Below are positions 6,132 to 9,310 of a stretch of DNA of 9,310 bases, piece by piece. Each line of letters starts with the position of its first letter. The stretch's first letter is position 1. Both the position numbers and the translations under genes were made by a program. The notes under the pieces were generated by a model. That model worked only from the letters and a program-made list of their open reading frames with translations, did no database searches and had not been told where the DNA came from. Source of the DNA: Deltaproteobacteria bacterium (GTDB lineage: Bacteria > Bdellovibrionota_C > UBA2361 > SZUA-149 > JADYYL01); contig JADYYL010000032.1 of assembly GCA_020853655.1 (NCBI GenBank), positions 1-9,310 on the forward strand. Direction: 5' to 3'.

Positions 6132-8774
6132 TTACTGGGCGCGTTGCCGAAAGCCCGAGCGCGACTCCGATTGAATCCGTTCGAGCAGCTCGTTGGCGAG
6201 CTGATGTTGAGGTTCAAAGATCCGTATCTTCTCGAGCTGTTCGCGTGCGACGTCGCTCTTACCCTGCGCATAGCAGCAACCGGCATGTGCATAGAGAATG
6301 GACAGATTGCCCGGATTGAACTCCAAGTATCGCTCTAGGGCGTTCTCGAGCTCTGGGAGTTTCTGAAGCGTGTATCCGAGCTGGATGACGCCGTAGACGG
6401 CCCGCAGATTCTCCGGGTTCACCTCAAGCGCTCGACGAAACTCGCTCCACGCGCCGAACTGGTCGTTACGCCGCGACAGGCACATACCGACTCCGGCGAG
6501 TGCGACGTCGAACGTCGGATGAAGCTCGAGAGCTCGACGGAACAGACGCTCTGCTTCCGGCCAGTTATTCCGCTCGGCGGCGATAATTCCCCGCCCGCTC
6601 ACCGCACGATGACCGAAGGCGCTGTCTTCTGGAAGATGATTGAACTCGCGCTCGGCGTTATCAAGCTCGCCTTTGCACGCATACGCTTCGCCGCGATACA
6701 CGCTGAGCAGATCTCGTTCATCCTTCGTTAGCGTGCGATCCTCATCGAGCTTTCGGCAACGCAAAAGCACTTCTGCATATTCTCTGCGGCGGATGAGCTC
6801 TTCAATCGTGAAGACCTCGGAGCGAACGATGGCCTCGCCTTTCGACGGAGCAGCGCGCAGCCGCGATTGAAAGCCTGCGGAACCCGAACTGACAGTGGAC
6901 TCTTCCGGCGCTTCGGAAACGAACGGCTTACGTCGGGCGATCAGCCCTGACAGTTGCTCGAGACCTTCAAACTCCGGCGAGAGCTTTGCGACTTGATTGA
7001 TTGCGGCGCTCGCCAGGAACCATTTTCCTTGGCGGTAGAGGCAGCCCGCCAGACAGTAAGCCATCTCAGCACTTTCAGGGTTGAGATCGAGGTAGCGAAC
7101 CAATGCGTCTTCGAGCTGAGCCACTCGGCCGAGTTCGAGGCAAGCACCGACGTAGACCGTCAGCGTGGGCAAATGGCCGGGATTCTCGCGAAGAACGTCT
7201 TCGAATTGTCGAAGGCCGAGTTCTTTCCGACCACTGTTCCAGTAAGCAGAGGCGAGACCGGTTCGCGACGCAGCGTCAGAGGGTTCGATTTCGAGCGCCT
7301 TCTCGAAGCCTTCAATCGCAGCGGGGTATCGTTTCACCGTGAGCGCCGCGACACCCATACCTCGGTAAGCGCGAAGGCTCCGGGGGTGTTGCGCCGCGAT
7401 CCCGCGAAACATCGCCATCGCGTCATCGAAAGCGCCCGAACGGAGAGTCTGATTCGCTTGTTCGATCGCCTCGTCGTGACTTGCGTCTAACGTCATTGGC
7501 GAAGTGTTCGTCTTCGCGAGTTTCGTCACCGCATCCCGCGCTTGCGCACTCGTCTGATACGCGGATTGCAAAGACTCTTTCGTGACACGAAGTGGAGTTA
7601 AACCCGAGAAGGAGCTTACGCCGGTTGACGTCGATGAATGAACATAGCCGTAATCGGCGAGCACCTTCTCGTAAATCTCTAGCTTTCGAAGCGCAGCGCG
7701 CTTCCATGTAAACTGTTCCGCTTTGCGGATCGCGCGTTCGTTGCGAGGAGCATGATACGCGGCGATGACGGCATCGTGAATTGATGTTGGCTCATCTGGC
7801 TGACAGTAAAACGCGTCGTCACCCATGTAGTCGCGAATCGTACCGTAGTCAGTCACAACGATGTTCGTACCGTAACGCGCCGCTTCGATGTTCACGAGCC
7901 CTGGGAGTTCATACCAGCTCGGAAGAACATGGCAGCGCGACGCCGCGAACGCACTGGCAAGCATCTCCGGCGATACTTTGCCGATGAAGTGAGTTCGCCC
8001 CTTGCGCTTGAAGCGACGAGCGACCTCCTCATACTGGGGCTGATAGGTAAACCCGCCCGTAAGGAAAACGATTGGAAGATCGCTTTCTTCGAGCGCTTTC
8101 AGCAACATGATTTGATTCTTGCGCCATTCAAGTCGGCCGACGCAAAGCACGAAATCCGACACGCCGTATTCCTTGCGGAATTTCGACCCGTCATCGGCAG
8201 CTGCACTGACGTCGCAGCCACAGTGATAGATCTCGACTCGCTTCGTATTCGGATAGTCCCGCAGGAGTGCAGCCTTCTCATGCTCTCCAGTCGGAATGAG
8301 CGCACCGGCATGTGCCGCCGTAAAATCGTTTCGTTGGATTTCTGCCGGCGGGATGTTCTTGATGGTCTTCGCCATCTCGTTCCATGCCGACGCAGGCTGG
8401 CCGAGGTGCACATACCGCTCAAGGAGCATGTAATTCGCTGCCATCGGATTGAAAAAGAATGGCCAGTCCTCATACATCGTCGTCACAACGAAGGGGACTT
8501 TCTGCTCAACGCATCGGCGCGCTTGCTTCTCGGTGATGTCGGGAGTGCTGAAGTTGTAGAGGTGGACGAGGTCAAAGTCGCGGGGTTGGAGAACACCTTC
8601 GACGTCGATCTGAACGGTATGGCCGAGCGCACGGAGCTCCTCAGCGACTCGCTCCATGACAACCGTGTCCCCACCGCGCTGCGTAAGCGCATTGGAACGC
8701 GTTTGCATGAGGATTCGCAGAGCGCTCAGCGAGCGATTCGAGCGAGCTGATGTACTGCCTCGTGAATCATCCAT
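6132..8774 (-). CDS. GT4-type glycosyltransferase fused to two TPR blocks
   Basis: An 880-residue cytoplasmic protein. Residues 18-375 are a GT-B fold GT4 glycosyltransferase: N-terminal LRILMQTRSNALTQRGGDT (19-37), ELRALGH (46-52), CVGRLEWRKNQ (211-221) with the donor-binding Arg and Lys, and an EX7E pair (Glu289 and Glu297) within PSWYELPGLVNIEAARYG. A Ser/Thr-rich linker (376-434) leads to five 34-residue TPRs (435-604), an 85-residue spacer (605-689), and five more TPRs (690-859). TPRs usually bind a protein partner or acceptor, so a role in protein glycosylation or in a glycan assembly complex is inferred. In other bacteria, GT-TPR fusions glycosylate proteins or act in surface polysaccharide synthesis. 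The ATG at 8774 is taken because the conserved RILM strand begins only at residue 20; no clear Shine-Dalgarno sits directly before it, and a CTG or TTG start a little further in cannot be excluded. The gene heads the two-gene glycosyltransferase operon. Confidence 0.9.
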   Translation of the reverse strand: MDDSRGSTSARSNRSLSALRILMQTRSNALTQRGGDTVVMERVAEELRALGHTVQIDVEGVLQPRDFDLVHLYNFSTPDITEKQARRCVEQKVPFVVTTMYEDWPFFFNPMAANYMLLERYVHLGQPASAWNEMAKTIKNIPPAEIQRNDFTAAHAGALIPTGEHEKAALLRDYPNTKRVEIYHCGCDVSAAADDGSKFRKEYGVSDFVLCVGRLEWRKNQIMLLKALEESDLPIVFLTGGFTYQPQYEEVARRFKRKGRTHFIGKVSPEMLASAFAASRCHVLPSWYELPGLVNIEAARYGTNIVVTDYGTIRDYMGDDAFYCQPDEPTSIHDAVIAAYHAPRNERAIRKAEQFTWKRAALRKLEIYEKVLADYGYVHSSTSTGVSSFSGLTPLRVTKESLQSAYQTSAQARDAVTKLAKTNTSPMTLDASHDEAIEQANQTLRSGAFDDAMAMFRGIAAQHPRSLRAYRGMGVAALTVKRYPAAIEGFEKALEIEPSDAASRTGLASAYWNSGRKELGLRQFEDVLRENPGHLPTLTVYVGACLELGRVAQLEDALVRYLDLNPESAEMAYCLAGCLYRQGKWFLASAAINQVAKLSPEFEGLEQLSGLIARRKPFVSEAPEESTVSSGSAGFQSRLRAAPSKGEAIVRSEVFTIEELIRRREYAEVLLRCRKLDEDRTLTKDERDLLSVYRGEAYACKGELDNAEREFNHLPEDSAFGHRAVSGRGIIAAERNNWPEAERLFRRALELHPTFDVALAGVGMCLSRRNDQFGAWSEFRRALEVNPENLRAVYGVIQLGYTLQKLPELENALERYLEFNPGNLSILYAHAGCCYAQGKSDVAREQLEKIRIFEPQHQLANELLERIQSESRSGFRQRAQ
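6198..6707 (-). repeat. TPR block B (five 34-residue repeats) in the GT4 protein
   Basis: Residues 690-859 form five units starting at 690, 724, 758, 792 and 826. Each aligns with the unit of block A exactly 255 residues earlier, most clearly LENALERYLEFNP (809-821) with LEDALVRYLDLNP (554-566), and AGCCYAQGK (831-839) with AGCLYRQGK (576-584). Confidence 0.85.
6963..7472 (-). repeat. TPR block A (five 34-residue repeats) in the GT4 protein
   Basis: Residues 435-604 divide cleanly into five 34-residue units starting at 435, 469, 503, 537 and 571. They show the TPR pattern of a small residue at position 8, Ala/Gly at 20 and a Pro near the end (for example FEKALEIEPSD and FEDVLRENPGH). Repeats at protein level, not exact DNA repeats. 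Confidence 0.85.
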
Positions 8775-9031
8775 ACGATCCGGGTATTCCGACTCTTCCT
8801 GAAAAAACCTCTCCTGGTACGGCCAAATTAAGGTACTGAGTACGATGTGGGGTCAGGCCCGGTCGTCGCAAAATTAGAAGCGTTTCTGATAGGTTCAGTC
8901 GGATCACCCGCCCGATATACGAGGGCAAACGCACCGCGTAACTCGCTACAATTATTAGATAAATTGCGCTCTAAGAGAGAACCGTGTAGATCTCTCGCTC
9001 CGCTGACGGTGTCGCCTTTTTGACGGTTTTC
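8775..9031. promoter_or_regulatory. Divergent intergenic region, expected promoters both ways
   Basis: The gap separates the glycosyltransferase operon (minus) from the Cas4-like gene (plus), so it must hold at least one promoter per direction unless transcription enters from elsewhere. It contains an AT-rich patch (8949-8966, CAATT...AATTG), an 11-base palindrome GTACTGAGTAC (8833-8843), an inverted repeat GAGAGA/TCTCTC with a 10-base loop (8975-8996), and a direct repeat TGACGGT at 9004-9010 and 9021-9027. No -35/-10 pair close to consensus was found by eye, so individual promoter boxes are not called. A ten-codon open frame at 8845-8877 is too short to support. Confidence 0.5.
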
Positions 9032-9310
9032 ATGAAAAAGACCCCAGAGCCGAAGATGCTCTCCGCCCTGGAGGTCGCCAATTACGTGGTGTGCCCAGAG
9101 TCATGGAGGCTCAAACGCATGCGACTTGGTCGGCGAAAAAGCTCCGGCCGAGAGTTCGAGGCGAAGCAGCTTCGCAACCAGTGGGCCGAGAAGCAGGAGC
9201 TTGCGACGACCCTCCGGCGCTACGCCAAGATCGCCTATGCGTTGATGGTCCTCATCGTCATCGTCATCTTCCTTTTTGAAAAAGAGCTTCGACAGAATAT
9301 CCGAGAATCT
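9032..9310 (+). CDS. Membrane-anchored Cas4/Dna2-like nuclease family protein, N-terminal part
   Basis: The frame from ATG 9032 is open to the window end (93 codons, no stop), so the gene continues outside. Residues 10-32 (LSALEVANYVVCPESWRLK and following) resemble the start of Cas4/Dna2-type PD-(D/E)XK nucleases, where a YxxCP motif supplies the first iron-sulfur Cys (here Cys21) and a Gly-x-x-x-His follows. At that place this protein has SSGREFEAKQL (38-48), with Glu rather than His, so the first catalytic His may be missing or shifted. Residues 67-82 (IAYALMVLIVIVIFLF) form a strong transmembrane helix, flanked by basic and charged residues. Cas4-like proteins with an inserted membrane helix occur in bacteria outside CRISPR loci. 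The core catalytic Asp, Glu and Lys and the remaining Cys would lie beyond the window. An alternative start at Met9 (9056) is possible; no strong Shine-Dalgarno precedes either. The coding call is fairly secure, the family call moderate. Confidence 0.6.
   Translation, partial: MKKTPEPKMLSALEVANYVVCPESWRLKRMRLGRRKSSGREFEAKQLRNQWAEKQELATTLRRYAKIAYALMVLIVIVIFLFEKELRQNIRES

Noticed and set aside
7929..8750. 273-codon open frame on the plus strand, opposite the GT4 domain
   Set aside because: Antisense to the conserved glycosyltransferase domain, with no recognisable motif; treated as a shadow.
8845..8877. Ten-codon leader-like peptide (MWGQARSSQN)
   Set aside because: Too short to distinguish from chance, with no attenuator-like hairpin or runs of regulatory codons nearby.
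9091..9279. 62-codon open frame in another frame near the right edge
   Set aside because: It overlaps the Cas4-like frame, whose N-terminal motif and membrane helix give better support.

Overview
The window holds six genes: four complete, and two cut by the window edges. Base composition is moderately GC-rich by eye (no exact figure computed). Protein-level features point to a Gram-negative bacterium: an approximately 1600-residue-type NAD-dependent glutamate dehydrogenase, a lipobox lipoprotein, and glycosyltransferases carrying TPR arrays. A deltaproteobacterial-type lineage (Myxococcota or Bdellovibrionota-like) would fit, but this is an inference of low confidence; nothing here fixes the taxon. 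No tRNA, rRNA, insertion sequence, CRISPR array, attachment site or origin was seen.

Region 1 (1-3977, plus strand): the C-terminal half of the large NAD-specific glutamate dehydrogenase. It overlaps by the four bases GTGA with a complete fused ABC exporter half-transporter (membrane domain plus ATPase). The overlap suggests one transcript and coupled translation. The ABC protein has intact Walker A, signature, Walker B and His-switch motifs, but an unusual D-loop (SMVE where SALD is usual) and no aromatic A-loop residue at the expected place.

Region 2 (4020-8774, minus strand, convergent with region 1): in transcription order, (a) an 880-residue GT4-type glycosyltransferase with ten TPR repeats in two blocks; (b) 17 bases further on, a 441-residue CgeB-like glycosyltransferase with a helical C-terminal extension; (c) after a 127-base gap, a 213-residue cysteine-rich lipoprotein of unknown function. 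Genes (a) and (b) look like an operon for building a surface glycan or glycosylating a protein. The lipoprotein may be separate.

Region 3 (8775-9031): a 257-base gap between divergent genes, with several short palindromes and a short direct repeat; it should contain the promoters for both directions. From 9032 a plus-strand gene runs off the window end. Its N-terminus resembles the Cas4/Dna2-type nuclease N-terminal motif and is followed by one transmembrane helix.

The strongest leads are the duplicated five-TPR blocks, offset by exactly 255 residues, in the large glycosyltransferase; the membrane-anchored Cas4-like gene at the right edge; and the glutamate dehydrogenase/ABC overlap. No clearly new multi-gene system can be demonstrated from this window alone.
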